NCBI GenBank assembly: GCA_021300095.1
Contig: JAJTHV010000055.1
Span: 1-34,786, forward strand
Reading direction: 5' to 3'
DNA length: 34,786 nt
Source: Flammeovirgaceae bacterium
Lineage (GTDB): Bacteria > Bacteroidota > Bacteroidia > Cytophagales > Cyclobacteriaceae
Under the pieces are notes generated by a model. That model made no database searches, was not told the DNA's origin, and saw nothing but the letters and a program-made list of their open reading frames with translations. Shown piece by piece: positions 1-8,166 of the stretch (position 1 is its first letter; each line of letters begins with the position of its first letter). The position numbers and the translations under genes are program-made.

Positions 1-93
1 AACCAACGGAGTAAATGAAAATAAAGGATATAAATAATTTGTTCATGATTTGTATTTTAGCTTTCGCGATAAATTAGTTCTAACGAGCATCGC

Positions 94-128
94 CAAAAGC
101 CAGACTATCCTTCCCCAATAGGCTTTTG
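94..128 (+). terminator. Possible hairpin terminator of an upstream gene
   Basis: An 8-bp perfect inverted repeat, CAAAAGCC (94-101) and GGCTTTTG (121-128), encloses a 19-base loop and is followed by AATTTTTC. It could end a gene lying before the window. The long loop and short T run make this a weak call. Bases 1-90 are AT-rich and closed by stops in all three plus frames; I cannot recognise a coding end there. Confidence 0.3.
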
Positions 129-165
129 AATTTTTCGCGTTATAAAATTAAATCAAAAGATACTC

Positions 166-1143
166 ATGTTCAGAGGGATTCAAAAATGGTTTTTGATTAG
201 TGTAGTACTTCTTTGTGGTGGATGGGGATTTTTCGGTCATCAAAAAATTAACCGACTGGCGGTTTTCACATTGCCGGTTGAGATGATCACTTTTTATAAA
301 CATCATATCCGCTACATTTCCGAAGCAGCCGTCAATCCAGATCGGAGAAGATATGCGGTTGAGGGCGAAGGAGCCCGGCATTATATTGATTTGGATGCGT
401 ATGGCGACAGTGCCGCTTATAAGCTGCCAAGGGATTGGAATGAAGCGGTAGAAAAGTTTGGCGAAGATTCTTTGCAAGCACATGGCATTGTACCCTGGCA
501 TATTTACCGGGCCTATTTTCAGTTGCGCGATGCCTTCATGCTGAAAGATCCATCAAAGATTTTAAAACAATCTGCTGAAATTGGGCATTACATAGCCGAT
601 GCTCATGTGCCCCTTCACACCACCAGCAATTATGATGGGCAGTTGACGAACCAGGTTGGTATACATGCCTTTTGGGAATCGCGTTTGCCGGAGTTGTTTT
701 TTAATGAGTACGACTTTTATGTCGGCAAAGCCAGCTATATAAATAATGTGCAATTGGCTGCATGGGATGCCGTGACGCAAGCCAATGCGGCACTCGATTC
801 GGTTTTGCAATTGGAAAAAGAATTGTCACAAGCTTCAGATGGGTTGAAGTTTAATTTTGAAACGAAAGGACGGCAAACGGTGCGCGTTTTTTCCCTTGAC
901 TATTCAAAAAGATACCACGCCCTTTTGAATGGCATGGTAGAACGCCAGATGCGCCACTGCATTAAAATGATTGGCGATGTGTGGTACACCGCCTGGGTAG
1001 ATGCCGGCCAACCCGACTTAAAAGCATTGATCAACTACCAACCCACCGAGGAAGAACTTCGTCAGCAACAGGCAGAACTGGCGAAGTGGAAGGCAGATCG
1101 CATTAAGAATGCGAGAGCTCATGAAGTGGATGAACAGAACTGA
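166..1143 (+). CDS. Zinc-dependent phospholipase C / S1-P1 nuclease-like protein
   Basis: A 325-residue protein, probably a secreted or membrane-anchored zinc phosphoesterase that cleaves phosphodiester bonds in lipids or nucleic acids. A hydrophobic N-terminus (about residues 8-20) runs straight into WGFFGH (W20, H25). In the phospholipase C/P1 fold the mature N-terminal Trp and a nearby His bind zinc. Further expected ligands are visible: H72 in ARHYID, H141 and D145 in HYIADAHVPLH, H151, and the HAFWE motif (H167, E171), which matches the family HxxxE/HxxxD signature. The C-terminal 40 residues are charged and probably helical. The gene stands alone, with 135 bases before the next gene. 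Family-level assignment is firm; whether the substrate is lipid or nucleic acid cannot be told from sequence. Confidence 0.8.
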   Translation: MFRGIQKWFLISVVLLCGGWGFFGHQKINRLAVFTLPVEMITFYKHHIRYISEAAVNPDRRRYAVEGEGARHYIDLDAYGDSAAYKLPRDWNEAVEKFGEDSLQAHGIVPWHIYRAYFQLRDAFMLKDPSKILKQSAEIGHYIADAHVPLHTTSNYDGQLTNQVGIHAFWESRLPELFFNEYDFYVGKASYINNVQLAAWDAVTQANAALDSVLQLEKELSQASDGLKFNFETKGRQTVRVFSLDYSKRYHALLNGMVERQMRHCIKMIGDVWYTAWVDAGQPDLKALINYQPTEEELRQQQAELAKWKADRIKNARAHEVDEQN

Positions 1144-1172
1144 CCGTAATTTTTATTTTTTCCCTTACTCAC

Positions 1173-1230
1173 TTACTTAACCTCATAGCTAATATGAAGA
1201 AACTCGTAGGATTGCTTCAAGGTTAAGTAA
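1173..1230. repeat. 11-bp perfect inverted repeat around a mini-ORF
   Basis: TTACTTAACCT at 1173-1183 is repeated inverted as AGGTTAAGTAA at 1220-1230, with a 36-base interval. The interval carries ATG at 1194 and a 10-codon frame (MKKLVGLLQG, stop at 1224-1226) that looks like the start of a signal peptide cut short. It could be a hairpin at the 3' end of the preceding gene, the remnant of a decayed gene, or chance in AT-rich DNA. The rest of the 1144-1278 gap holds nothing else I recognise. Confidence 0.3.
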
Positions 1231-1278
1231 TAATAAATCATTCAATCAAAACTTGTTATTGTATTCTTTTTCTACCGA

Positions 1279-1716
1279 ATGCAGAAATATAAAGGTAATT
1301 TTGGCCTCTCAATAAAGTCGATGGAATTACTGACGTCTCACCCCTTACTTATCAAGTTTTTAAAATTTGCAGTAGTCGGAGCCATGGGGCTCGTGATCGA
1401 TTTTGGAGTAACCTATTTGTGCAAAGAGAAGCTTCGGTTCAATAAATATATTGCAAACGCTACCGGTTTTTTTATTTCGGGCGCCAACAATTTTCTGCTC
1501 AACCGCTCATGGACGTTTGCCAACAACGACCCGCACATATGGGAGCAGTATGCTAAGTTTGTTTCTTTTGCTCTGATTGGTTTGTTGATTAACTCCACCA
1601 TCATCTGGTTTTTACATGGTCAGCAGAAAAGAAATTTCTATTTTTCTAAAGCAGTTGCTACAGCAGTGGTGATGGCATGGAATTTCACTTCGAATATTTT
1701 ATTCACCTTCCGGTAA
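1279..1716 (+). CDS. GtrA family membrane protein
   Basis: A 145-residue integral membrane protein with four predicted helices at about 27-47, 56-76, 92-112 and 122-142, the usual size and topology of GtrA. Family hallmarks are the KFAVVGAMG start of helix 1, the NFLLNRSWTF segment at 71-80 and the C-terminal WNFTSNILFTF. GtrA-like proteins are thought to help move lipid-linked sugars across the inner membrane for glycan or polysaccharide modification. No glycosyltransferase is next to it here, so the partner is unknown. The N-terminus is uncertain: an ATG at 1321 (MELLTSHPLL) would remove 14 residues that are not part of the domain and may be the true start. Confidence 0.85.
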   Translation: MQKYKGNFGLSIKSMELLTSHPLLIKFLKFAVVGAMGLVIDFGVTYLCKEKLRFNKYIANATGFFISGANNFLLNRSWTFANNDPHIWEQYAKFVSFALIGLLINSTIIWFLHGQQKRNFYFSKAVATAVVMAWNFTSNILFTFR

Positions 1717-1718
1717 AA

Positions 1719-1748
1719 TAAAATAGCTCCCGCTAAGGAGCTACTTTA
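1719..1748. terminator. Bidirectional terminator between convergent genes
   Basis: TAGCTCC (1724-1730) and GGAGCTA (1737-1743) form a perfect 7-bp stem around a 6-base loop. After one mismatch the stem continues for four A-T pairs, giving A-rich and T-rich flanks on the two sides. It sits between the GtrA gene stop and the stop of the minus-strand SRPBCC gene, as expected for a shared terminator. Confidence 0.65.
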
Positions 1749-1768
1749 CTGCATAACAATAATCTAAA

Positions 1769-2356
1769 CTACTTTGTGCCGGTTGAATCAGCTGGAGCTG
1801 TTTCGGTTGCGGGGGGTTCGATCGGTGAACTTTCGACTACCTTTTTTAAATCTTGTAAGCCATCTGCATATTGGCCATCTAACATGGTGCCCATAAAAAG
1901 TGACCACATGGCTTTGCCCATGAAGCCCGTATTGTCTCCATCATACGTCCATGTTACTTTGGTTCCGTTTGCTTCGGGCGCCAATTTAAATTCAGCATAA
2001 GCTTCACCATCAAAACCTTCAAACTTTAGTCCGGTTTTTACGCGTTCATTCTCCACGCTTTCAATGACCCACTGCGAACCGGCACCTGTTTTCTCTCCAA
2101 CCCAGTTCATCCGTGCACCTACACCGGCAGCAGCACCTTCGTAGGTGTTTTTTGCTTCAGGATCCATTTTGCTCCAGGGCGACCACGCTACAAATTTTTC
2201 CATATTGTTCAGGTGCGGAAAAATGGCCGAAGCCGGAGCGTTGATGACGATGGACTGCTCAACATGACCTTTATCAGGTGCAAAGGCCAGAACATAACCA
2301 ATGATCAGCACCAGCAATGTGCCAATACCAATTCCGATGAATTTTAAAATTTTCAT
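1769..2356 (-). CDS. SRPBCC (START-like) domain protein, membrane-anchored
   Basis: A 195-residue protein with one N-terminal membrane helix (about 5-25) followed by an SRPBCC/polyketide-cyclase-like fold. The family pattern is visible: HVEQSIVINAPASAIFPHL opening strand and helix, the WSPWSKMDP segment, EGAAAGVGARMNWVG, and the late KVTWTYDGD strand followed by a long C-terminal helix. Such domains bind hydrophobic ligands in a deep pocket; the ligand here is unknown. The last 20 residues are rich in Pro, Thr, Ala and Ser and probably disordered. It lies downstream of the histidine kinase on the same strand with a gap of 107 bases, so co-transcription is possible but not shown. Confidence 0.8.
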   Translation of the reverse strand: MKILKFIGIGIGTLLVLIIGYVLAFAPDKGHVEQSIVINAPASAIFPHLNNMEKFVAWSPWSKMDPEAKNTYEGAAAGVGARMNWVGEKTGAGSQWVIESVENERVKTGLKFEGFDGEAYAEFKLAPEANGTKVTWTYDGDNTGFMGKAMWSLFMGTMLDGQYADGLQDLKKVVESSPIEPPATETAPADSTGTK

Positions 2357-2463
2357 GATTAAATGGGTTTAGTGATTTTGAATTTTGGGGAATTTGAAAT
2401 TAGAAAGAATTACTCAAAAAAGAAACTTCTTGTCTATGCACAACCACCTGAAGTGATAATTGG

Positions 2464-3798
2464 TCAAATTTCAACGATCGGAATTATAATACATGATTCG
2501 AATAAATGATTTTCGCATCTCAACCTAAATTCAAATTGATGAAGCCGCAGCACCTGATCACAAATCCATAAACCCATCCCCAAACCGTGGCTGTGCTCAT
2601 TTGATTTTTGAAATTCTCCTTTCAAAATTTCAGTCGCGGTAAATTCTTGAACCGTGGGGTTGATTACCTTCAATTGGGCAACAGCATCATCGCGATCGAG
2701 TTGAAGTGTAATCGTTGCGTTTGAGTCACTGTATTTGATTGCGTTTTCAAGAAGGTTTTTCAGCACAATTTCGAATTTCTCTGCATCCAGAATTGCTGCA
2801 GTTGTGCCTCCATTTTGGTGCAGTGATAACATGATCTGAATATTTTTTTCTACCGCCAATGGTCGCACACTTTTTAGACTGGCATAGATTATTTCTTCAA
2901 TAAATTCTCTTTTCTTTCGCAGTGTGAGTGAATCACTTTTTAATTGACTAATCAATAAAAAGTCCTCTACAATTCGGTTCAACTTTCGCACTTCGTGCAG
3001 TTGGCTCGCCAAAATAGTTTGTGTCGACAGATTTGTTTGCGAAAGCGAGACGCCCAATTCCGTTTGCATAATGGCCAGCGGTGTTTTGAGTTCATGTGCT
3101 GCGGAAGCAAAAAAGTTAACTTGGTTTTTGATGCTTATCTCCAATCGGGCAAACATTTCATTCAATGTTTTGGCCAACAACTGACTTTCGTCTGAAGCAG
3201 GAGGAACGTCCACGCGCCCCATTTTTTTGGATGCTGTAATTTGGGAAGCCGTTGAAATAATTTTTTGCAGCGGATTCAACATTTTGCCGGCCGCCCAATA
3301 GATCAATGCCGCTGCCAATAACAATGAAAACAGATTAGCCAGGAGTAGGTAGTTTTGCATTTGTCTGATCTGAAGCTCTACAAACGAAGTGCTTCGCGCC
3401 AGCGAAACAATAACAGGTGACACATACGGGAGTTCTTTTTTCAGGTGAATGATCTTTAAAGTATCGATTAAAGAATAGGAGGATGTTGTAACGAACGAAT
3501 TGACTGTTGGGAAATCAGGCGAACTAAACAAAGTAATGGACTCGATTGGTGTTGTTTGATTTACTTGTAATAAGTAGCCTGCTGGAGGAAGCGAAATGGT
3601 GAGTGGATCAAGCGAAATGCGACTGGCAATTTTCTCTGCTTCCGCACGCAATTCTTGTCCGTCCGCTTCGTGCAATGTTGCCTTCAGCTTTTGAAAGATA
3701 AGCCAGTTCACGGGCAATACGATCACTACGAAAGCCAAAAAGAAAAGCGCAGCGGCTTTGGTGCGCAAGCTTTGGTAGAATGGAATCGTGTGTGCCAA
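2464..3798 (-). CDS. Sensor histidine kinase (CusS-like layout)
   Basis: A 444-residue membrane sensor kinase. Helix 1 is at about 14-34, a periplasmic sensor region spans 35-150, helix 2 is at about 150-170, and a HAMP region follows to about 222. The phosphoacceptor H235 lies in HELKTP, the N box has N352 in LLENAIKYS, and the G2 box is GLGMGLWI at about 405-412. The usual DxGxG G1 box is replaced by VINPTVQEF (about 378-386), similar in form to the N-P-G variant of heavy-metal sensors such as CusS. It starts one base after the response regulator stop, so the pair is surely co-transcribed. The signal is unknown; no metal efflux genes lie in the window. Confidence 0.9.
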   Translation of the reverse strand: MAHTIPFYQSLRTKAAALFFLAFVVIVLPVNWLIFQKLKATLHEADGQELRAEAEKIASRISLDPLTISLPPAGYLLQVNQTTPIESITLFSSPDFPTVNSFVTTSSYSLIDTLKIIHLKKELPYVSPVIVSLARSTSFVELQIRQMQNYLLLANLFSLLLAAALIYWAAGKMLNPLQKIISTASQITASKKMGRVDVPPASDESQLLAKTLNEMFARLEISIKNQVNFFASAAHELKTPLAIMQTELGVSLSQTNLSTQTILASQLHEVRKLNRIVEDFLLISQLKSDSLTLRKKREFIEEIIYASLKSVRPLAVEKNIQIMLSLHQNGGTTAAILDAEKFEIVLKNLLENAIKYSDSNATITLQLDRDDAVAQLKVINPTVQEFTATEILKGEFQKSNEHSHGLGMGLWICDQVLRLHQFEFRLRCENHLFESCIIIPIVEI

Positions 3799-3799
3799 C

Positions 3800-4471
3800 T
3801 TATTGTTTTAGTAAAACTCCTTCTATGTAGTACCCCACGCCAACTTTGGTGCGAATAAGTTCTTCTCCGAGTTTACGTCTCAGTTGCGAAAGATGTACTT
3901 CAATCACATTGCTGCCCATGTCGAAACTTACTTCCCAAATCTTTTCAGCTATTTCTGTTTTTGATAAAACACGGTTGCAATTTATCACCAAAAGTTCGAG
4001 CAACGAAAACTCCCGATTGGTCAGCGATATCTCATTTGTGTTGAAAAACACTTTTCTGTTTAATAGATTGATTTCCAAATCGCCCACTTTGTAGGATGTA
4101 TACGATTTTGGGTCTCCTTTGCGTGTTACTGCGCGGATACGAGCCAGAAACTCCGGAAATTCAAAAGGTTTTTTTATGTAGTCCACTGCGCCTGCATCTA
4201 AACCACGCACCACGTGGTCGGTTTCGTTTAAAGCGCTGATAATGATCACGGGCGTATGAATTTTAAACTGGCGCATGTTTGCCAATACATCAAATCCGTT
4301 TTGTCCGGGCAGCATGATGTCTAGCACGACCAGATCAAATTTTCCGATGGATGCTAATTCTAATCCCGCACTGCCATTGAGCGCTGCTTCTACGCTATAT
4401 CCATTTTGCTGAAGTCCATCTTTTATAAATTGATTGAGCTTGGGCTCATCTTCGATCAATAATATTTTCAT
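3800..4471 (-). CDS. OmpR/PhoB-family response regulator
   Basis: A 223-residue two-domain response regulator. The receiver domain (1-115) has the acidic pocket EDE (7-9), phosphoacceptor D51 in LVVLDIMLPG and the conserved lysine K101 in YIKKPF. The C-terminal winged helix (about 125-220) shows the typical LTNREFSLLELL, the VIEVHLSQLRRKL recognition helix region and GVGYYIE at the wing. It should bind DNA as a phosphorylation-driven dimer and control target genes on command of the kinase encoded directly downstream. The layout and spacing resemble CusR/CusS-type pairs, but the regulated genes cannot be named. Confidence 0.93.
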   Translation of the reverse strand: MKILLIEDEPKLNQFIKDGLQQNGYSVEAALNGSAGLELASIGKFDLVVLDIMLPGQNGFDVLANMRQFKIHTPVIIISALNETDHVVRGLDAGAVDYIKKPFEFPEFLARIRAVTRKGDPKSYTSYKVGDLEINLLNRKVFFNTNEISLTNREFSLLELLVINCNRVLSKTEIAEKIWEVSFDMGSNVIEVHLSQLRRKLGEELIRTKVGVGYYIEGVLLKQ

Positions 4472-4518
4472 TCTTGCTGCTTTTAATTTATATCTCAGAT
4501 TCTAGTTTCAAGAACGCA

Positions 4519-5721
4519 CTATGGGTCTACTAAAAATTCAATGCCATCAATAATCAACTTTTTAGGTGCAATAACGGACTGGTTGTTTTCATAGACTTCT
4601 CCTTCTTTCTTAATTCGCTCATTGCCGTGCACTTCAATCTGTTTTCCTTTTTTTAATCGATCACGGAGCTGCTGTTGAATTTTTTCGTTCGCCTCAATCA
4701 GGATTTGATTATTAAGGTGTATGGATATGAGTTTGCCTCTTCGATCCATAATCAGATTTTTGATTTGTCCGCGCTTGGTGGTGATTAGAAATTCATGTTT
4801 CCCATCAGGATCACCGTAATAGTCGCGCTCAATTTTAATCGTATCCATGCCACTGATCACCGCCTGAATACTTGGAAAGAGAAATGCTTTAATATCAACA
4901 CTAAACTGATCGAAATAAATAGTGATAGGCTGCTTTCGTTTTTCAATATCCATCAACTTCGCGCCAACTTCTGCTGGGAAGTTCATGCGAATCAGTTCGT
5001 TTTCTGTTTGCAGCGTTAGTCCGATACAGACTCCATTTTGTTTATAAAGGAATGAGTGAATGGTGCCGACCACCTTTGTCAGTAAGCCCGAGCTCATCAC
5101 ACGTTCCACTCCTTGAACAGAAAGTGCCTCGCCATCGCGCAGCGGAAAATCAGTTCCGAAGTTATGAAATACAGCACCGACTTTAAGGTTGCTTATCGGT
5201 TTTTCCTGAGAGAAAAAACTGTTATCCAAAATAAGAATGTTGCTCTCTGTCAACACACCTTTACTGCCTTCAGTTTCTATGTGCCTTTTTACCTTTTGCT
5301 CGAGTAGAAGTTTGCGATTACGGAAATAGGATGAAATTGACTCGTCTTTTTTCCATTGGCAACTAATTGCGCTTTGATCCGATTGTATGGAGACAAGTGA
5401 ATCAGTCAGAAAATGCCGGAGCCACGTACGTTTGGGGTTGTCTTCAAATTTAATTTTCGGCACTCGCGATTTTACATTCAGTTTCACCAAAGTCCCCACC
5501 GGAAACTGTTGAAGTATTTCTTTCCCTTGGCGGGATGGAAAGCGTGCCAAAGCTGACTCCCCTTGCGATGAGTACTGTACAATAGAATAAGCAATGCCGG
5601 GTGTTGGAATGTACTTTTCAATAACTCCCTCCACCTGAACTAATTCTACTTTCACTTTTTTCTGCGAATAGCCAATCATCGGCAAAGTCAACAGATACAA
5701 AAGACAAACATATCGTGTCAT
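4519..5721 (-). CDS. Secreted protein with three OB-like repeats, function unknown
   Basis: I chose the ATG at 5721 because the protein then begins with a clean signal peptide, MTRYVCLLYLLTLPMIGYSQ; the open frame extends ten codons further upstream to 5751. The 400-residue product has no family name I can give with confidence. It contains three related segments at about 27-86, 216-275 and 315-395. Each follows the plan V/I-x-G-x-I, a glycine turn, a beta strand, a basic or hydrophobic helix near the middle, then a stretch ending in a charged strand such as KQIEVHG. This resembles a small beta-barrel (OB-like) fold. The central part (100-200) is charged. It precedes nothing obvious; a secreted EEP-fold protein lies 77 bases upstream on the same strand. 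Confidence 0.65.
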   Translation of the reverse strand: MTRYVCLLYLLTLPMIGYSQKKVKVELVQVEGVIEKYIPTPGIAYSIVQYSSQGESALARFPSRQGKEILQQFPVGTLVKLNVKSRVPKIKFEDNPKRTWLRHFLTDSLVSIQSDQSAISCQWKKDESISSYFRNRKLLLEQKVKRHIETEGSKGVLTESNILILDNSFFSQEKPISNLKVGAVFHNFGTDFPLRDGEALSVQGVERVMSSGLLTKVVGTIHSFLYKQNGVCIGLTLQTENELIRMNFPAEVGAKLMDIEKRKQPITIYFDQFSVDIKAFLFPSIQAVISGMDTIKIERDYYGDPDGKHEFLITTKRGQIKNLIMDRRGKLISIHLNNQILIEANEKIQQQLRDRLKKGKQIEVHGNERIKKEGEVYENNQSVIAPKKLIIDGIEFLVDP

Positions 5722-5798
5722 AACTTTTTTTAGCAATGATCGCCATGGCAACTGAAATTGAACTGAAGCCGCGATTAAGTTTTCTTAAGGCGCTAAGA

Positions 5799-6701
5799 CT
5801 AGAACCCTTTTACCACGGCTTCCAGACTATAATGATCGGAAAGATCGCTGTGATCTTTGTGCCATTTCTTTTTAATAATGGTGATTTGTCGATGCGAAAT
5901 CTGTGCAGCACTTTGATTGGGGCGAAGCAGAAAATAATCTAACAGGAGCCGGAATTCTTTTCTTTTTTTACAAAGATCATTATTCGGGCGATCCATCGAA
6001 TATTGCAGATCACCTTTTAGCGGTCCGTCTTCCGCCTGTAGGGTTTGCAGCATCACCGGGTATCGGGCAATGCGTTCTTCAAAATTGGCCGGCAACGAGG
6101 CGGGCACTTGTGCAGGAACCTCTTTCAGCGTATTAAAATCACCACAAATGATTTGGGGCACTGCGGGAAGGAGGGAAGGCTTTAGCAATTCGTCATGCAG
6201 TTGTTGGTATTGACTGAACATAATTTCCTTTTTGCCAAACGCTTGCAAGTGTGTGCCTATCACTTGTAATTTTTTGCCGCGTACCTTGAGTGTAGCCATC
6301 AAAGCTCCTTTTCGCGAAAGCCGGTCAGGGCCGCTTTTTTGCCGATAGGTAATTTCACGAGTTTCTGTAATGGGATGTTTACTTACGATCAAAACACCGC
6401 CATTCGTTTTGAATGAAACGGATTTTTTATTGAGTACCTGTGTTTGGTGAGGGTATATTTCTTTGAGTTGTTGGACTAGAATTTTGCGGCTGCGCTGGTA
6501 GAATAACTCCTGAAATACGATTACATCGTAATTGCGCTGTTTTAGCTCTTCGGCAATGATGCGGGCGCGTTTGGCTTTGCTATTTCCTTTTACACCTCGT
6601 GGCAACATCTGGATGTTCCACGATAAAATTTTGAGCGAGTCTTGCGCTTGACAAAAACTGATCGAAAGGAAAACCAACAGACCGACTAACAGCAGCCTCA
6701 T
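5799..6701 (-). CDS. Secreted endonuclease/exonuclease/phosphatase-family protein
   Basis: A 300-residue exported metal-dependent phosphodiesterase. A signal peptide covers about 1-19 and ends in FCQAQ. The EEP (DNase I-like) active-site set is complete: N29 in LSWNIQ, E65 in VIVFQELF, H151 in GTHLQAF, D188 and N190 in CGDFN, and the final D289/H290 in SDHYSL. Overall length and the GTHLQA motif fit neutral sphingomyelinase-type proteins, so phospholipid or sphingolipid headgroup cleavage is a plausible role, but extracellular nuclease activity cannot be excluded. The TerB-like gene lies 11 bases upstream on the same strand, so the two may share a transcript. Confidence 0.85.
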   Translation of the reverse strand: MRLLLVGLLVFLSISFCQAQDSLKILSWNIQMLPRGVKGNSKAKRARIIAEELKQRNYDVIVFQELFYQRSRKILVQQLKEIYPHQTQVLNKKSVSFKTNGGVLIVSKHPITETREITYRQKSGPDRLSRKGALMATLKVRGKKLQVIGTHLQAFGKKEIMFSQYQQLHDELLKPSLLPAVPQIICGDFNTLKEVPAQVPASLPANFEERIARYPVMLQTLQAEDGPLKGDLQYSMDRPNNDLCKKRKEFRLLLDYFLLRPNQSAAQISHRQITIIKKKWHKDHSDLSDHYSLEAVVKGF

Positions 6702-6712
6702 GACAGTTGAAC

Positions 6713-7111
6713 CTAGTCTTTTTTAAGATGCTTTTCCACCAATTCTTTTAGCGATTTCAGTTCGCTTACATCTGAAGTGTTTTTCACGTTCAGCATCAGC
6801 TCAAACATGGCCTGCTCACTGTACCCAAGCCGCGAGGCAACCGAAGAGCAAAATTTGATTTCTTCTTTATAAAGCCGTTCATCTATCTTCATTAATTGAA
6901 CGAGGCTAAAAATATAATTGAATTTTTGGTCGGGGGTAAGGTTATCCGGTATGATCACCTCGTGGGAATTATAAAACAAGGTGGAAACCGAAGATTCCGG
7001 AAACCCATTCGCTTTGCCGATGTTGGTAATGTAGCTTTTTTCACGTTCCGCCATTTCACCGTCAATCCGCGAAAGGTTTACTAACAATTTCAATTGTTCA
7101 AGCAGTGCCAT
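6713..7111 (-). CDS. TerB-like (tellurite resistance TerB-type) protein
   Basis: A 132-residue, all-helical cytoplasmic protein. The opening LLVNLSRIDGEMAEREKSYI, the mid segment VQLMKIDERLYKEEIKF and the repeated aspartate/glutamate pairs (D17/E19 and D76/E77) match the TerB/DjlA N-terminal fold, whose paired acidic helices bind divalent metal. Despite the family name, isolated members are rarely shown to act in tellurite resistance, and no other ter genes are present. It appears to be first in a minus-strand group with the EEP protein. Confidence 0.72.
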   Translation of the reverse strand: MALLEQLKLLVNLSRIDGEMAEREKSYITNIGKANGFPESSVSTLFYNSHEVIIPDNLTPDQKFNYIFSLVQLMKIDERLYKEEIKFCSSVASRLGYSEQAMFELMLNVKNTSDVSELKSLKELVEKHLKKD

Positions 7112-7182
7112 AGAATCTTTCTTTTAATCAAAAATCAGAAATTTATCGACTAATAAAAATAGCTTGATTTGAATTACCTTAC

Positions 7183-7776
7183 ATGCCAATGAATTTTTTG
7201 GCACATCTCTACCTTTCCGGCTCCAACGCGCAGGTGCAGCTAGGTAATTTTATAGGGGACTTTGTGCGGGGTAAGGATTTATCTGAACGCTACCACCCAG
7301 AAATTGTAAAAGGCATTCAATTACACCGCGTGATTGATGAGTTTACCGATTCGCACCCCATTGTGCGACAAAGTAAAGAACGACTTCGGCCCCAATACCG
7401 GCATTATGCCCCTGTTATTGTGGATATTTACTACGATCATTTTCTGGCCATCAACTGGCACTTGTATCACCCCGACTTGTTGCCCGATTATGCCGAACAG
7501 TGCTATGCTATGGTGTTGCAGAATGAAGCTATTTTGCCGGAGCAGGTAAAGTGGATGATGCCTCACATGGTGAAGGGAAACTGGCTGGCAAACTATGCGC
7601 GGATTGAAGGAATTGAAAAAGTGTTGGGTGGCATGGCGCGCAGGTCGAAGTTTGATTCGAAGATGAATGAAGCCGGAGCAGAATTGGTGCAATACCACAG
7701 CGAGTTCAATCAGGAGTTTCAATTATTTTTTCCGTTGTTGAAGGCCGAAGCTGATAATTTTCTTTCGAACTATTAA
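7183..7776 (+). CDS. acpH: Acyl carrier protein phosphodiesterase (AcpH family)
   Basis: A 197-residue enzyme of the AcpH/DUF479 family, which removes the 4'-phosphopantetheine arm from holo-acyl carrier protein and so tunes fatty-acid synthesis. The hallmark N-terminus is present: MNFLAHLYLSG, GNFIGDFVRG, and HRVIDEFTDSHP with the metal-binding His/Asp set, followed by YYDHFLAINW. The family belongs to the HD-like superfamily. Two start codons, 7183 and 7189, are possible; the second gives the classic MNFLAHL start. The next gene follows after nine bases on the same strand. Confidence 0.88.
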   Translation: MPMNFLAHLYLSGSNAQVQLGNFIGDFVRGKDLSERYHPEIVKGIQLHRVIDEFTDSHPIVRQSKERLRPQYRHYAPVIVDIYYDHFLAINWHLYHPDLLPDYAEQCYAMVLQNEAILPEQVKWMMPHMVKGNWLANYARIEGIEKVLGGMARRSKFDSKMNEAGAELVQYHSEFNQEFQLFFPLLKAEADNFLSNY

Positions 7777-7785
7777 TTTTATACC

Positions 7786-8163
7786 ATGGATGTACCCATG
7801 ATCAACGATCCCGAGCTGAGCGGGAAATACCTTGGCACCATCAGTGCCGATTTTGTGAAGGTAGCTGATACCTTGAAAGAGGCTTCTTATCAAATTCGAA
7901 AAGCAGGATTCAACTACCCGATATTCGCTATATCAAAAGACAGCATTCCCATTGGTCAATTGTTGATCGACAAACTGTCGCTGGAAATTGATTGGAATTA
8001 CTTCGCGTCTTTTCTGGACGAGTTTGTTCAACGCGAACTCGTGGCCAAAGACAAAGAAGAAGAGTTTGTTCAAGCCTATAAAGACCCAGATGAGTTCTGT
8101 TGCCTCTTCGTAGTAGATAAAGAGTTTACGCGCTTCGTGTTTATTCCATATCCTGAGGATTAA
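7786..8163 (+). CDS. Small conserved cytoplasmic protein, unknown function
   Basis: A 125-residue acidic protein without signal peptide or membrane helices. It shows alternating amphipathic helices and strands (FVKVADTLKEASYQIRKAG, then FPIFAIS-like and CCLFVVDKEF strands) and looks like a compact alpha/beta domain. I do not recognise a named family. It follows acpH after nine bases and is probably co-transcribed. Its stop lies three bases from the stop of the convergent thiL gene. Confidence 0.6.
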   Translation: MDVPMINDPELSGKYLGTISADFVKVADTLKEASYQIRKAGFNYPIFAISKDSIPIGQLLIDKLSLEIDWNYFASFLDEFVQRELVAKDKEEEFVQAYKDPDEFCCLFVVDKEFTRFVFIPYPED

Positions 8164-8166
8164 TCG

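Noticed and set aside
1-90. 3' end of a gene before the window
   Set aside because: All three plus frames stop early (bases 16-37) with no recognisable protein end, so no coding claim can be made.
7321-7722. Open frame of 133 codons on the minus strand inside acpH
   Set aside because: It is antisense to a strongly conserved gene, has no family features and no promoter; it is a composition shadow.
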